Assembly (NCBI GenBank): GCA_949372875.1
Contig: CASIAW010000001.1
Location: forward strand, 434,001-498,000
Direction of reading: 5' to 3'
Source of the DNA: Candidatus Poseidoniaceae archaeon
GTDB taxonomy: Archaea > Thermoplasmatota > Poseidoniia > Poseidoniales > Poseidoniaceae
Length of the DNA: 64,000 bases
Shown here piece after piece: positions 26,701 to 33,664 of this stretch. Within the stretch, counting starts at the first letter, position 1. Each line of letters opens with the position of its first letter. The translations under genes and the position numbers were made by a program. The notes beneath the pieces are model-generated. The model did not search any database, was not told the origin of the DNA, and worked only from the letters and a program-made list of their open reading frames with translations.

Positions 26701-26883
26701 GGATACAACTGAACTCACCTGAAAAACGCTGTATTGGTCTTCAAGTTCGAGGTCATACTCAATCGCTTGTGGCAAGAGTAAATCTGCAAATAAGAACATC
26801 AAAACGAGGAAGATGGTCAAAGTGGTCCGACGGGGGGCTGTCTCGCGTAGCATGGGGCTCAATGCGTTCAAGCCCACCGCCAT
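17719..26883 (-). CDS. Giant modular surface protein (seven DNRLRE/CBM96-like modules, Ig-like repeats, TM anchor)
   Basis: This 3054-aa protein has a signal segment (LTIFLVLMFLFADLLLP), then seven units starting near residues 66, 381, 716, 1044, 1378, 1710 and 2020, about 330 residues apart. Each unit opens with a DNRLRE/CBM96-like domain ('DT..........NYG....L.V' then 'S.L.F.....P....I..A.L.L', with W-x-W or SW near its end). An Fn3-like segment follows, with endings such as WYWRVRAISLTNQIGNWS. Ig-like repeats fill about 2230-2930. A helix near 2943-2968 (VGAVLVGIVSLVIVGLLVL) precedes an Asp-rich, Pro-rich, Trp-rich tail. DNRLRE/CBM96 domains are linked to polysaccharide binding, so attachment to algal or particle glycans is a reasonable guess. 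An alternative ATG is at 26853. Confidence 0.85.
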   Translation of the reverse strand: MAVGLNALSPMLRETAPRRTTLTIFLVLMFLFADLLLPQAIEYDLELEDQYSVFQVSSVVSVLADTSIEELNPTTNYDQSSTGLLGISDDGDESRLLFEFPMNFTSSDTVHSAILNIVCDENSLATGDISIYAATPSTWNSTTATWIQSDVGVSWELLGADGSNDRGAWEPPFRATTNGTFSLNVTSMAQDAALSNLTSVSILVSALGSEYECYFSDSGNLANRPELVLVTSPTAAGNGGSVISDFAVDGMPLMTGDLLLTADTIPTLSYNSLVGTHVEYQLSLDEEFKESSDLAWYYSTIWNTFSMTSANSGTYTLPAVDEFSNGSQVFYRVRSIDSTDTLGDWSSTESFYLPAHSVTDNGDGTASIEVNNDDLGVSTFIKDTYANQQSKNSKYGSATTMETSVTSNKESLIHMSFALNLLGLPSNATIIDAQVELTRDSSSNNAFLSMHSMETSNWVESDLSWNRATNSMTWSDGGREYSSTASDTGLNGSQASDSFSFEFTDVLQSWVESGSTDRADFMITARGLNEAYSSTGTKSAVFFSSDDIDDLNKPAVSITYAWGSGTSLPAVTQIAPSMGEAVWNQTGHNFSANTTPSLVWDGTGMSSYDIAFQMATDEQFRYRVWDLDDLEASTSVAASDGQFNFTGNNVLDVGNMYFWRMASVDSDGRIGEWSTSKFLVSSLESTWLGADRYEFRMKHGNGTADGLYPECLDTYVDSGTPSQNYNDESKLLIAYNTYPIEAMGLLNCNLRSNLLPAGYAVESAHLSMVIGSTPMNSPSVAIWESRQHNWTDDGASWQTYDGTNNWGMAGAKGWERSSLLDSVQLDTSFASGDQIEWNVTLGVQNAMRENRSVDFLIGILGAGSGQSREVQLYPGFAPDAQKPELSFVYVPGSNVVPADPVTVTPLNGSWSMGAGVDQTPIKRPELTWSFGSNLVVGGWAVQLDTASTFDSTSLITKTSWNDGGFDATNLSFTPTSDLDDGKTWYWRVRAISLTNQIGNWSNSFTFSIPDLTTWQTCPDGSCASVELHHREAMPALNLPNFQDTYIIESGSGSSNTYNASSQMKVGAVAYDRQAISLLKIPLNSLPQPSNARITSAQLNLYSEFSSSTGEPIAVRPVLQNWTTSANDTTYDGTNTWSQPGGRDLGVDLGPYVDLQDSVSADWMTWDVSEAVQAALDSGASSLSLALYASNNITAYTNGPNVITFTSTEGLSSQHPWLNLTWSNGTNPVPTITGVNTGPANNALSWDSSSHALLPDYMPEFTWTHNAPNTADAWRIHIFESSTDDMAGRYTYDSRVDSSMFDLVNLSFTPSNMLTHAQTIRWTVQPIESGMIGQQSVSTFFHIPNTDSEEVDSTHAWVSLQEGTIVEDQNYPLITKDTTLDQGNSYANSGSSSYLSVGQSPSNSILRSSTLMEIDFSTLPLPSSYAVNNATLELTVVTGSDEIFVTVSEMITGWDEASSWSHPGNNSTSWIGAGAYHSDDSQIPETEGFWINGSSVFEINVTSMLQHALERGQESLNIILQAEEVDGTVDGTYYIASSEYFGLSDRPKLTMTYELTTPWSPTSPTNMNPLDGTTLWNLSSPIPNGAEEVSANWSSSDNNHTQWVLCGASNARMTEDVECVDSNSVANGSESNLTWDAQNLTLTNTDLEKADEWNYWRVRGDQDGRIGHWSSVHKFRVPDGLGFTDGDGNYTVPIYRGSVFSETGLLPLVPDAEISSSSTTNSGSATQLHLGTSASGTGESQIYLEFDLSDMPWPNAMTPTGMILQMYRTGLTGTSSTTISAHACSSFTESSVTWNTNIACSTSEITRSTLTLAPASGWVEWDLTSLAQDNVASGNLTMTVLLKSVGIPSTNHAFYSSEGSNESFRPRLLLDFIDNIDGIQPPNQPSLTSPIDGAVLYDTSSALLEPGSENTTLSWAATTGATGYIVTVANQSGIYKYRSWEDFAMFTGTSFRLPNSLDSGEVFQWWVQGVNQSIPGPSSSRWSFAIGNPHHTDNNDLTYTYTFQTGNEVAQFGHTNIRETHLSEATSSTNYGDASLAEVGTDSGANAGLESRLTFALDNSQVPLPAYSSIHSASIGFYLDSWDSSGGATEMAFSVHRITNTAWAQSSSTWDASSASTSGAWGAPGMQAGVDYDATPVSSFTETDLTADRWIWFDIGIDGMLIDNDNSWILIGTPNRGTLLAHIVSSENSVESQRPQILLNHTNVTSIDLAPTAPTTDADTTLTFSNVVFDYLSLPINAPVVWSASNGSISQAGVFTPHAAGQHTVSACFGIICQTEIVTVTPGLAKTLIVSPESTTISADDTLQITAYVIDQFGNQVLGQSISYATTDLSATAVGGLYIPYASGPQGVVVEWVDPSGALQSITVSIEVETGAPSYFVLDGCQGTVPAGIWCAVTHTLFDQFGNEILDVSEAGDLSWTTNNGNYSETSDEYFPDHIGMWNLNLTSTSGAVGSLMVNVGHGQMASLELDASSTAITADEHVWINTTRIDIRGNRLPVLLPQENWLQIQDGQLMTGAPAMWTPQSRGAKIIEATYETITSQITITVQEGAIVSLILIVDNNVSTWNSFDITADDILDVKVKAYDQKDNRWIISANWSIEHSEWTSQSALEQLLGDETTFVPYLASFDPYMITAVYDDGFTVHEVSINVTVSHGDLNSVSITASGSDGLSNTAFDMTADEYIDFSSELSDLDTNPIDSSILVWYLTNLDSGDVEVITESLLNYNMRWEATQVGNWSISASGISDAGYNVTDTVVMTVHHGTAISVTAVLDTAEQTAGGQISIAVTGEDSDGNTFPQIVEWTEDGVIVENLTAGTDEATYVFTATIAGPHTLDYSTGSVSNSASISVDALYIVDSLSIELSSDFIDQLGSFTVTVKAFDVYMNPIPIPSSADVDSTGRAEILNQGQGVWEIVTLDDGPQTVTITAGTVSEERNVEVDGNVGGFFKAGGPLYYVGAVLVGIVSLVIVGLLVLTLRGGDADYDDDDDYSYDDEDDTPSGPAPGPTGPAPEAKSVPSIEPQADDTSWQVEHRVDDDGTEWAEDENGTWWYRQEGDSEWGEWTD

Positions 26884-27020
26884 ATACTGTCTTTTCCCCT
26901 CTTCGGCCTTCGAGCCTCAAGAGAGAAAGTTAAGAATGAACTCATTTCGAGATTTCTCCACCTCAAATTTCTTCGAATGAAAGGAGAATGTTCAAGGAGG
27001 CTCGGCAATGACCTCTCCGC

Positions 27021-27977
27021 ATGAGCGAACTTTGGGTTGAAAGGCACCGTCCTCAGTCCGTTAATCAAATTCGTGGCCAGGCAGCAGTCGTTCAACGATT
27101 GCTGATCTACTCTGAAAGCAAAGAATTTCCACATTTGCTGTTTGCTGGCCCTCCTGGGACTGGTAAAACAACTGCAGCCATGGCTTTGACAAAGGACGTG
27201 TTCGGTGAAGAATACCGTAGAAATTTACTTGAGATGAATGCATCTGATGAGCGGAAATTGGAAAGTATACGCACAAAGGTAAAGCAATTTGCCCGCACTG
27301 CTCCATATGGTGGCGCATCGTTCAAGATTATCTTCCTCGATGAAGCAGATGCTTTAACAAACGATGCACAGGGCGCACTGCGTAGGATTATGGAACAATA
27401 TGCGGAAACATGCAGGTTTATCTTGTCCTGCAATTATTCCTCAAAAATCATTGAACCAATCCAGTCACGTTGTGCAGTATTTCGGTTCCGCCCTCTCGCA
27501 GATGCTGATGTGAAGGCTCAGGTTCATCATGTAGCTACATCAGAAGGTGTTGAACTTGCGGAAGATGCTGGAGAAGCACTGACACGTATTTCTCAAGGTG
27601 ACTTGCGTAAAGCCTTGACTGGCCTCCAAGTTGCAGCAGCACTCGACATGAAGGTCACGAGAGAACTAATTTACGAGACTTCAGCTACAGCCCCTCCCGA
27701 AGCACTTCACCAATTCTTGATGGCTTGTAGAGATGATGGATTTCATGCTGCTCGACGGCGTCTCAGAGAATTACTCGACAAGTATGGCCTTGCAGGAACT
27801 GATTTCGTGAACCAATTACATCGTGAATTGTATACCGCAGATTTCCTTACCGAAGAAGCCAAACTCGACATGACTGAATGGATGGCTGAAGTCGATTATC
27901 GCTTAGTTGAAGGCGGAGGAGAACAAATCCAACTGGACGCACTTACAGCACGCCTTGTCACACATTTACGTGCTTAA
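27021..27977 (+). CDS. rfcS: Replication factor C small subunit (clamp-loader AAA+ ATPase)
   Basis: RfcS is the ATPase subunit of the archaeal clamp loader that opens and places PCNA at primer ends. The 318-aa length is standard. Visible motifs are WVERHRP (RFC box II-like), Walker A GPPGTGKTT (43-51), NASDER, Walker B with DEAD box (FLDEADALT), ALRRIMEQ, sensor 1 SCNYSSKIIEP, SRC arginine-finger motif QSRCAVFRFRPL, and sensor 2 region QGDLRKAL. No intein interrupts it, although archaeal rfcS genes often carry one. It is transcribed divergently from the giant surface gene across a 137-bp gap. Confidence 0.97.
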   Translation: MSELWVERHRPQSVNQIRGQAAVVQRLLIYSESKEFPHLLFAGPPGTGKTTAAMALTKDVFGEEYRRNLLEMNASDERKLESIRTKVKQFARTAPYGGASFKIIFLDEADALTNDAQGALRRIMEQYAETCRFILSCNYSSKIIEPIQSRCAVFRFRPLADADVKAQVHHVATSEGVELAEDAGEALTRISQGDLRKALTGLQVAAALDMKVTRELIYETSATAPPEALHQFLMACRDDGFHAARRRLRELLDKYGLAGTDFVNQLHRELYTADFLTEEAKLDMTEWMAEVDYRLVEGGGEQIQLDALTARLVTHLRA

Positions 27978-28046
27978 TACATTCACTTTCACTTTCACCC
28001 TCAGGGCGTTAGAAAAAGACTCCTTACGAACCTCGTCCCGTAAGAT

Positions 28047-28223
28047 ATGACCACTCTCATCAATCATTGCTTAGACCTTATGTGTTGGACCATTGCTGCA
28101 CCTCTTGTGCGTTCTGTTCGAAAAAGACAACTCAACAAACAAACCCAAGAACAACGTGATGTTCACCGAATCAGTCGTTTGCTCAACAATATCCTCTTGA
28201 ATCACAGCGACTTACTTTCATGA
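28047..28223 (+). CDS. Possible small protein, 58 aa
   Basis: An ATG-initiated frame in the 240-bp space after rfcS encodes 58 residues with a hydrophobic, Cys-containing first third (INHCLDLMCWTIAAPLV) followed by a basic, Gln-rich helix (RKRQLNKQTQEQR). It overlaps the convergent membrane-protein stop by 6 bp, the tight packing typical of this window. No family is recognised and there is no clear ribosome-binding site, so this could be chance. Confidence 0.3.
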   Translation: MTTLINHCLDLMCWTIAAPLVRSVRKRQLNKQTQEQRDVHRISRLLNNILLNHSDLLS

Positions 28224-29147
28224 AACTGAAACTTCAGGAAGGAGTTCAACCACGCGTAGTGTCCAGTCATAGACCCGAGTATTTTCCCAAGGATCTCCTT
28301 GTTCCGATATGGTCACAGTAATCGTGTGCGCTCCAACTTCAAGGTCTGTACCAAGTAAAATAGCGAACTCTTGGTCAAGGTCTCCGTGAGGCTTGAGGAT
28401 TGAGGCACTGGCTGTATTTGTGATATTGCCAGTATTGTTGGTAATTACCTCGTAATTATCTGCCCAGAAAGTAGAATCACTTTCCAATTCAACATCACCG
28501 GCATTGTTTGAGAGCTCCACTGAAATGGAAGCACCTTCGACATTCACATTGTCCGCCAATGCAAACAGAAGCCAAATATCGCCAGTTAATTTCGAGTCTT
28601 TTTCTACTTCCCAAGTGAGTGTCCCGGACTCACCTACACCTTTAGAAAAATTAAATTCATCGCCTTCATTTTGGATTAATACCCACTTTTCTGCTAATTG
28701 CGGTGCGACAATGTCGCCCAAAGGAGGATTCACCAAGAGGAAAGCCATTGCTAAGAAAGTAAAAGTGTGAAGAAAGCCGGCTTTGAACCATGTACCTTTG
28801 GTGTATAACTCATTGAAAGAGGACGGTAACACAATTCTGTGCACTTGAGGGATAAGGAATATAGCAGCCAGAGGCGCCAAATACAGTATGTCTGATTTTT
28901 CAACAGAAGTCCTTGGCATCAGAACATACCTCATGAGAAGCGAAACAATAACTGAGAATCCAATAACAAGCCACATTGAAGCAGTTTCTGCCTTTTCTTT
29001 CGCCACGTGCTTAACCGGATCAAACGCTTCGATACCGAGGTCGCGCCCGCTCCGGCGTTTTGCTCGTTCTTTTCCCTCATCCGCCATTCGCTTTTGACGG
29101 TCCACGGAGGCGGCAGCCATTGCGGTGTTGAGGTCAACCATGCGCAT
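28218..29147 (-). CDS. Membrane protein with extracytoplasmic beta-rich domain, unknown
   Basis: This 309-aa protein has a basic cytoplasmic N-terminus of about 55 residues and three hydrophobic segments (MWLVIGFSVIVSLLMRYVLM, ILYLAPLAAIFLIPQV, AGFLHTFTFLAMAFLLV). A C-terminal domain of about 150 residues, rich in Val, Thr and Asn with several N-glycosylation-type sequons, looks like a beta-sandwich. No known family is evident. It lies just upstream of, and divergent from, the tRNA-Met gene. The first in-frame ATG is used; the next (29141, MVDLNTAM) is equally possible. Confidence 0.62.
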   Translation of the reverse strand: MRMVDLNTAMAAASVDRQKRMADEGKERAKRRSGRDLGIEAFDPVKHVAKEKAETASMWLVIGFSVIVSLLMRYVLMPRTSVEKSDILYLAPLAAIFLIPQVHRIVLPSSFNELYTKGTWFKAGFLHTFTFLAMAFLLVNPPLGDIVAPQLAEKWVLIQNEGDEFNFSKGVGESGTLTWEVEKDSKLTGDIWLLFALADNVNVEGASISVELSNNAGDVELESDSTFWADNYEVITNNTGNITNTASASILKPHGDLDQEFAILLGTDLEVGAHTITVTISEQGDPWENTRVYDWTLRVVELLPEVSVS

Positions 29148-29237
29148 TCGTAAGGAGGAGAGTGCATGAAGGCTACGGTGATTTTACATCACTTTCATCC
29201 GTATGGTTGAAATGGGGAATGCGACAGCGACAGATAA

Positions 29238-29367
29238 GCCGGGGTGGCGCAGTTGGTAGCGCGTCGGACTCATAGGGCAGCCTTCTGGGCAATCGTATGA
29301 CGTGCAAACTCCTTGCGGTGTCTGAGACATCCGAAGGTCGCGGGTTCAAGCCCCGCTCCCGGCACCA
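29238..29367 (+). tRNA. tRNA-Met (CAT), intron-containing, probably elongator
   Basis: The gene folds as acceptor GCCGGGG/TCCCGGC (last pair G-T), D stem GCGC/GCGC, anticodon stem TCGGA/TCCGA with loop CTCATA plus A, T stem GCGGG/CCCGC with loop TTCAAGC, discriminator A, and an encoded CCA at 29365-29367. The anticodon CAT is followed by a 54-nt intron between positions 37 and 38. The acceptor starts GCC rather than the AGC of archaeal initiators, which favours elongator Met; tRNA-Ile2 with a modified C34 is the alternative but fits the acceptor less well. The mature length is 76 nt including CCA. Confidence 0.93.
29275..29328 (+). other. tRNA-Met intron (position 37/38)
   Basis: Removing these 54 nt joins CTCATA to A and restores a seven-base anticodon loop on a perfect five-pair stem. 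The site is the canonical archaeal 37/38 position, cut by the tRNA splicing endonuclease at a bulge-helix-bulge. I infer the boundaries from the mature fold, so they could shift by a base. Confidence 0.8.
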
Positions 29368-29455
29368 TTTAGAAACACACGAGTTCGTGCTCTGCGTTTC
29401 GAGTCGAAACAAGTCAATATAAGGGTGAAGAATACGGCCAAAACGAGGGAAGACT

Positions 29456-32209
29456 ATGAAGAATATTTTCAATGAGATGACCAATTTCAGTGTTGACCGC
29501 CCAAAAACTACTCTTGCAATAATAGGAATATTTTTTCTCGCACTGACTCCAAATGCAATGTTCATCAATTTTGACACAAGCGAAGATGCTTTTTTCCCAG
29601 ACAACGAAACCGTTCGATTGCTCAATGACGTAGAAGATGAATATCAAGCCTCAATAGATTTCATACGCTTCATTGACCAAATAGAATCAGGAGATTTCTA
29701 TGAAGAAGCAACTTGGAAACAATTGGCAATACTTGAAGCGATTCTCCTCGAAAATCCCGATTTGGAACAGTATCAATACCCATTGTTTGGAATTCAAGCA
29801 AACAGTGGCATGGCGAGTTCTGCAATCCAATGGCACAACCTACAGGATCAAGAATCAGCTGTGAGTTGGATTGCAGAAATGGAATTGGCGATTACCAGTG
29901 TTGCTAATTCGAATGACTCTACTTTACAATCCAATTTGGATACGCTTTCTTTAGCAGGTCTTTCGATTCCATCGCCAGCGGTTGTAACCGCAGATGAATT
30001 ACGTTCATGGGAACCGGAAAATCCCTCTGATTGGCTCGTTCGGTTGGATAATGGCAGCAACTTATCTCAATCCTTAGGGCTCATGATCGGGCAACTTAAT
30101 GCGCTTAACCAAGGTGCGAATGCAACCGAAATTTCGGAAGTTACTGGGCCACTGTCGGGAAAACTAGGATTGCTTAGCGGACTTCAGTCCATTGATTACC
30201 GTTCGATGATGGTCTCTAATATTCCTGCAGATGACTCAGAGGACCCCTGGAATTCGGACGGTCCAGTGTTGACCTCTTTCGTTATAGTTACTGACCCGAA
30301 TGAGCATGAAGCTGAGGTTATTGGAGTTGTACAAAATAAGGTCACAATCTGGGCTGACGAATTGGCCAAACATGCTGCGGAAGAGACGAATGATTCTGAT
30401 ATATCCGTATTCTCATTCTCGCAATTATCGACTGGACAAAATGAAAACCTTGGTAAGGAACTCGGTATATTGAACTCACTCTGTTTACTCCTGTTGGGAT
30501 TCATTCTATGGACAAAGTTCCGAAGTAAAAGAGATACTGTAAGCGTATTGGCATTGACTGTGCTCGCAATTCTATCGACATATGGTATGGCCGGCCTACT
30601 TACTTCCTTCGGCGTAAAAATGGTATTTAATGCGGCAATGAATTCGATCCCTATTCTCCTTCTTGCCATTGGAGTTGACTATGGCTTGCACGTTGTGGCT
30701 CGAATTCGAGAAGAGTTGCAAGACCAAGAAAAGAACAATCCACAAGGTAGAGAAACGCTTCATGATTTCTCAATCGAAGCAAGAAAATTAGCGATACGCA
30801 AAGGTACAATTTTGACTTCCGCAGCACTCATGATTGCTATCTTTACAGACATGGTTGGTTTCTTGTCATTCCGCTTCTCATCTCAACAATTCTTAGTTTC
30901 ATTCGGAACTGTCATTGCAATCGGACTGTTCTTCATCTATCTTGTGAGCATTACTGCTCTACCTGCCCTCATGATGCTCATTCCACCCAAGAAGTTGCCA
31001 TTGGCGAAATCAGGTAAAAATGAAATCGGGCCTATCTCAAAATGGATTGGTTCACTGACTGAAACACCAGTGCTCGTCATAGTTGTCACGGTGTTAATTT
31101 CTGTTCCAATGTTCATAGGATTCCAGCAATTAGAGGTAGGGTTTGATACCAGAGACAATTTTGATGAATCCGTTCCAGTCGTCGAAGACTTCCTCCTGAT
31201 CGCTGATGAATTTCAAAGCAGCCCTTCTCCGCTGTATGTCGTATTGGACGGCGACATTCTCTCACCTGAAGGCCAATTAGTTTACGATGAGGTTCTTGAA
31301 AAACTCGCTACAAACGATGAAATTAACGGTTTGCCAATTGGAATTTGGGGGATACTTGAAGAATCTCGTTCATCAAACAGTGAGCTCGATAATCTACTGA
31401 ACCAATTGGATGATTCAAACACTTCATGGGACATGCTCAAAACCTGGTTACTGAGCGAAGATGGACGGAATATATCCTCTGGTAATCTCAATTCTGACGC
31501 CACACAAACTGTGATTTCATTTCAAGCAGCAACTCTTGATTGGGGAGCAACTGTTGTCTTTGAAGGCAAACTAAGCGATGGCTTATCGCAACTTGAAGAT
31601 GAGAGAGAGAATGAGTATACCATCCGAATCTCCGGAAGGTCACTTATTGTCGCTCAAATCACCGAAGATGTTGCTGATTCTGCAGTCATCTCAACTGCTA
31701 CGGTTGCGGGAGTGATTTTGGTGATGTTGGTTGGGATTAACACCGCCCGTCAGAAAAATTTCGCCCGGGGTGCAGCCCGAGGATTTGTAACTTGGATTCC
31801 ATTGATGGTCGTTGTGGTTTGGGTCTACGGAATAATGGGTCTCACCGGATACCAACTCAACTCTCAAACAGTAACAATCGGGGCGCTGACCCTCGGATTA
31901 GGTGTTGATTATGCAGTTCACTTCACGACGCGAATGGAAGAAGAAGCAGAGCATGCACCGTATGCACACCCCTCCGAATGGACGACAAAATCTGCAGCAA
32001 CAACTGGCCGTGCAATGTTTGGTGCTGCTCTGACGACCGCTGGTGGATTCTCAGTTCTTAACTTCTCATCCCTCGTACCTCTGCAACTGTTCGGACAAGT
32101 GTTCGTTGTCGCAATCGTTCTTGCACTGATATCGAGCCTGTTCTTACTACCTGCGCTCTACACCCCTTTCTTGAAACAAGATGCACGTAAGATTACTGAA
32201 AGTGAATAA
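29456..32209 (+). CDS. RND-superfamily (MMPL/HAE3-type) membrane transporter
   Basis: This 917-aa protein has the duplicated RND plan: an N-terminal helix (TLAIIGIFFLALTPNAMF), a large extracytoplasmic loop of about 290 residues, and a five- or six-helix bundle, then the same again. The matching helix-4 motifs AIGVDYGLHVVARIREE and GLGVDYAVHFTTRMEEE carry the Gly-x-Asp-Tyr core of this family, one in each half. Archaeal members of this group are thought to export lipids or other hydrophobic compounds by proton flow, but the substrate here is unknown. It follows the tRNA-Met gene by 89 bp and precedes gatD by 20 bp. Confidence 0.9.
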   Translation: MKNIFNEMTNFSVDRPKTTLAIIGIFFLALTPNAMFINFDTSEDAFFPDNETVRLLNDVEDEYQASIDFIRFIDQIESGDFYEEATWKQLAILEAILLENPDLEQYQYPLFGIQANSGMASSAIQWHNLQDQESAVSWIAEMELAITSVANSNDSTLQSNLDTLSLAGLSIPSPAVVTADELRSWEPENPSDWLVRLDNGSNLSQSLGLMIGQLNALNQGANATEISEVTGPLSGKLGLLSGLQSIDYRSMMVSNIPADDSEDPWNSDGPVLTSFVIVTDPNEHEAEVIGVVQNKVTIWADELAKHAAEETNDSDISVFSFSQLSTGQNENLGKELGILNSLCLLLLGFILWTKFRSKRDTVSVLALTVLAILSTYGMAGLLTSFGVKMVFNAAMNSIPILLLAIGVDYGLHVVARIREELQDQEKNNPQGRETLHDFSIEARKLAIRKGTILTSAALMIAIFTDMVGFLSFRFSSQQFLVSFGTVIAIGLFFIYLVSITALPALMMLIPPKKLPLAKSGKNEIGPISKWIGSLTETPVLVIVVTVLISVPMFIGFQQLEVGFDTRDNFDESVPVVEDFLLIADEFQSSPSPLYVVLDGDILSPEGQLVYDEVLEKLATNDEINGLPIGIWGILEESRSSNSELDNLLNQLDDSNTSWDMLKTWLLSEDGRNISSGNLNSDATQTVISFQAATLDWGATVVFEGKLSDGLSQLEDERENEYTIRISGRSLIVAQITEDVADSAVISTATVAGVILVMLVGINTARQKNFARGAARGFVTWIPLMVVVVWVYGIMGLTGYQLNSQTVTIGALTLGLGVDYAVHFTTRMEEEAEHAPYAHPSEWTTKSAATTGRAMFGAALTTAGGFSVLNFSSLVPLQLFGQVFVVAIVLALISSLFLLPALYTPFLKQDARKITESE

Positions 32210-32229
32210 GGCTGTTTCCTTGAGGCTAA

Positions 32230-33627
32230 ATGTTGCGAACTGTTGATGTGCTCTCGACAAGTCGGGAATACATGGTTGATGCTCCCACTGCAGGTCAAAG
32301 GGTCAAAGTTGAGTTGAATAGCCACAATGGCCCAACTCTTGTTGAAGGGGTTGCTCTTCATCCAGCGGCGAAGAACCATATCACGATAAAACTCGTGAAT
32401 GGTTACAATGCAAGTTATCCAGTTGAAGAAATTCTGTCACTCGAAATTCTTGGCTCAACACCTGCTGTAGTCGAATCATCTCCTCCACAAACCATCACTG
32501 ATAGTTCACTCCCGAGGGTTCGAATCCTTCACACTGGAGGCACAATTGCTTCCAAAGTAGATTATGCAACTGGTGCAGTCGTTGCTCGATTTGAACCAGA
32601 GGAACTTATAGCAACCTTACCCGAACTTACCGAACTTGCGAACATCGAAGCAGTCAAACTCGGAAACATGTTCAGTGATGATATTCGACCTCAGCATTGG
32701 AATGCAATCATCCAAGCCTCAAAACAAGCTTTTGATGATGGATGCGATGGAGTTGTCGTTACCCACGGAACTGATACCTTGCACATTTCTTCAGCAGCAT
32801 TGAGTTTTGCATGGGGCGGAAAAGGAGAAGCACCACCCGGCCGAATTGCTTTTGTGGGCTCACAGCGTTCTTCCGACCGAGGTTCTTCTGATGCAAGTGA
32901 GAATTTGCTTTCTGCGGTCCACTGGGCCGCTCATGGGCCGGCACCTCACGGAGATGCTGGCGACGGCGTCGTTGTGGTGATGCATGCATCAAACAATGAC
33001 GGAATCTGTGCAGTCTACCCAGGCATTGGCGTTCGAAAGTTGCATTCGTCTCGCCGCGATGCTTTCCAACCGGTGAACTGTGAACCTCTCGCTATGATCA
33101 CTGTCGAGAATGGAAAATGTTCTCACGCACTTGAAGAAGGATATCAAGCACTCCTTGATACCAATACACCACGCCAAGCATGCCAATCACCTACGAAGTA
33201 TGAAACAAGTGTGCGAATTGCTCAATTCATCGCTGGACCGTGGCTTCATTCTGAAGAGATTGAAGCAATTGTCTTGACGGGTGTTCAAGCTATTATCATC
33301 CAGGGCACTGGTCTGGGCCATTTACCAATCGAAGACCCAGAAAAAGATGCACCTGAAAATACGAAAGTTTGGCGTGCTCTTACTCGATGCATCAATCGTG
33401 AAATACCAGTCGTTGTAACGAATCAGTGCATACATGGCCCTGTGGACATGAATGTTTATTCAAAAGGCAGAAAACAAATGCAAATGGGTGTGCTCGGCCA
33501 TGGCAGCGTTGCTGCTCCGGACACCGTTATTGTCAAAGTACACTGGGCTCTTTCCAACAGAATGGAAGTGAAGGATGCTGTTGCTGCAAATCTCTGTGGA
33601 GAAGGAAACAATTTGCTTCGGGCATAA
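32230..33627 (+). CDS. gatD: Glutamyl-tRNA(Gln) amidotransferase subunit D
   Basis: GatD is the asparaginase-like glutaminase subunit of the archaea-specific GatDE enzyme, which converts Glu-tRNA(Gln) to Gln-tRNA(Gln). The 465-aa protein has the GatD-specific N-terminal barrel (about 1-75), then the type I asparaginase core: HTGGTIASKVDY (Thr102, Thr105), VVTHGTDTLH (Thr178, Asp182), RSSDRGSSDASENLL, MHASNNDG and LTGVQAIIIQGTGLGHLP. No gatE lies in the window, so the partner must be elsewhere. The carboxyltransferase gene follows after 37 bp. Confidence 0.95.
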   Translation: MLRTVDVLSTSREYMVDAPTAGQRVKVELNSHNGPTLVEGVALHPAAKNHITIKLVNGYNASYPVEEILSLEILGSTPAVVESSPPQTITDSSLPRVRILHTGGTIASKVDYATGAVVARFEPEELIATLPELTELANIEAVKLGNMFSDDIRPQHWNAIIQASKQAFDDGCDGVVVTHGTDTLHISSAALSFAWGGKGEAPPGRIAFVGSQRSSDRGSSDASENLLSAVHWAAHGPAPHGDAGDGVVVVMHASNNDGICAVYPGIGVRKLHSSRRDAFQPVNCEPLAMITVENGKCSHALEEGYQALLDTNTPRQACQSPTKYETSVRIAQFIAGPWLHSEEIEAIVLTGVQAIIIQGTGLGHLPIEDPEKDAPENTKVWRALTRCINREIPVVVTNQCIHGPVDMNVYSKGRKQMQMGVLGHGSVAAPDTVIVKVHWALSNRMEVKDAVAANLCGEGNNLLRA

Positions 33628-33664
33628 GCGCTTGAATGAAAAACCGAGAAGAGGTGGAGATGGT

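Noticed and set aside
17719-26883. Could the repeated modules be recent DNA duplications or a repeat array?
   Set aside because: The periodicity is at the protein-domain level only; I saw no long identical DNA repeats between modules.
29173-29625. Minus-strand open frame of 150 codons across the tRNA-Met gene
   Set aside because: It runs antisense through the tRNA and into the start of the RND gene; its Arg/Pro-rich text is the usual false frame produced by a tRNA.
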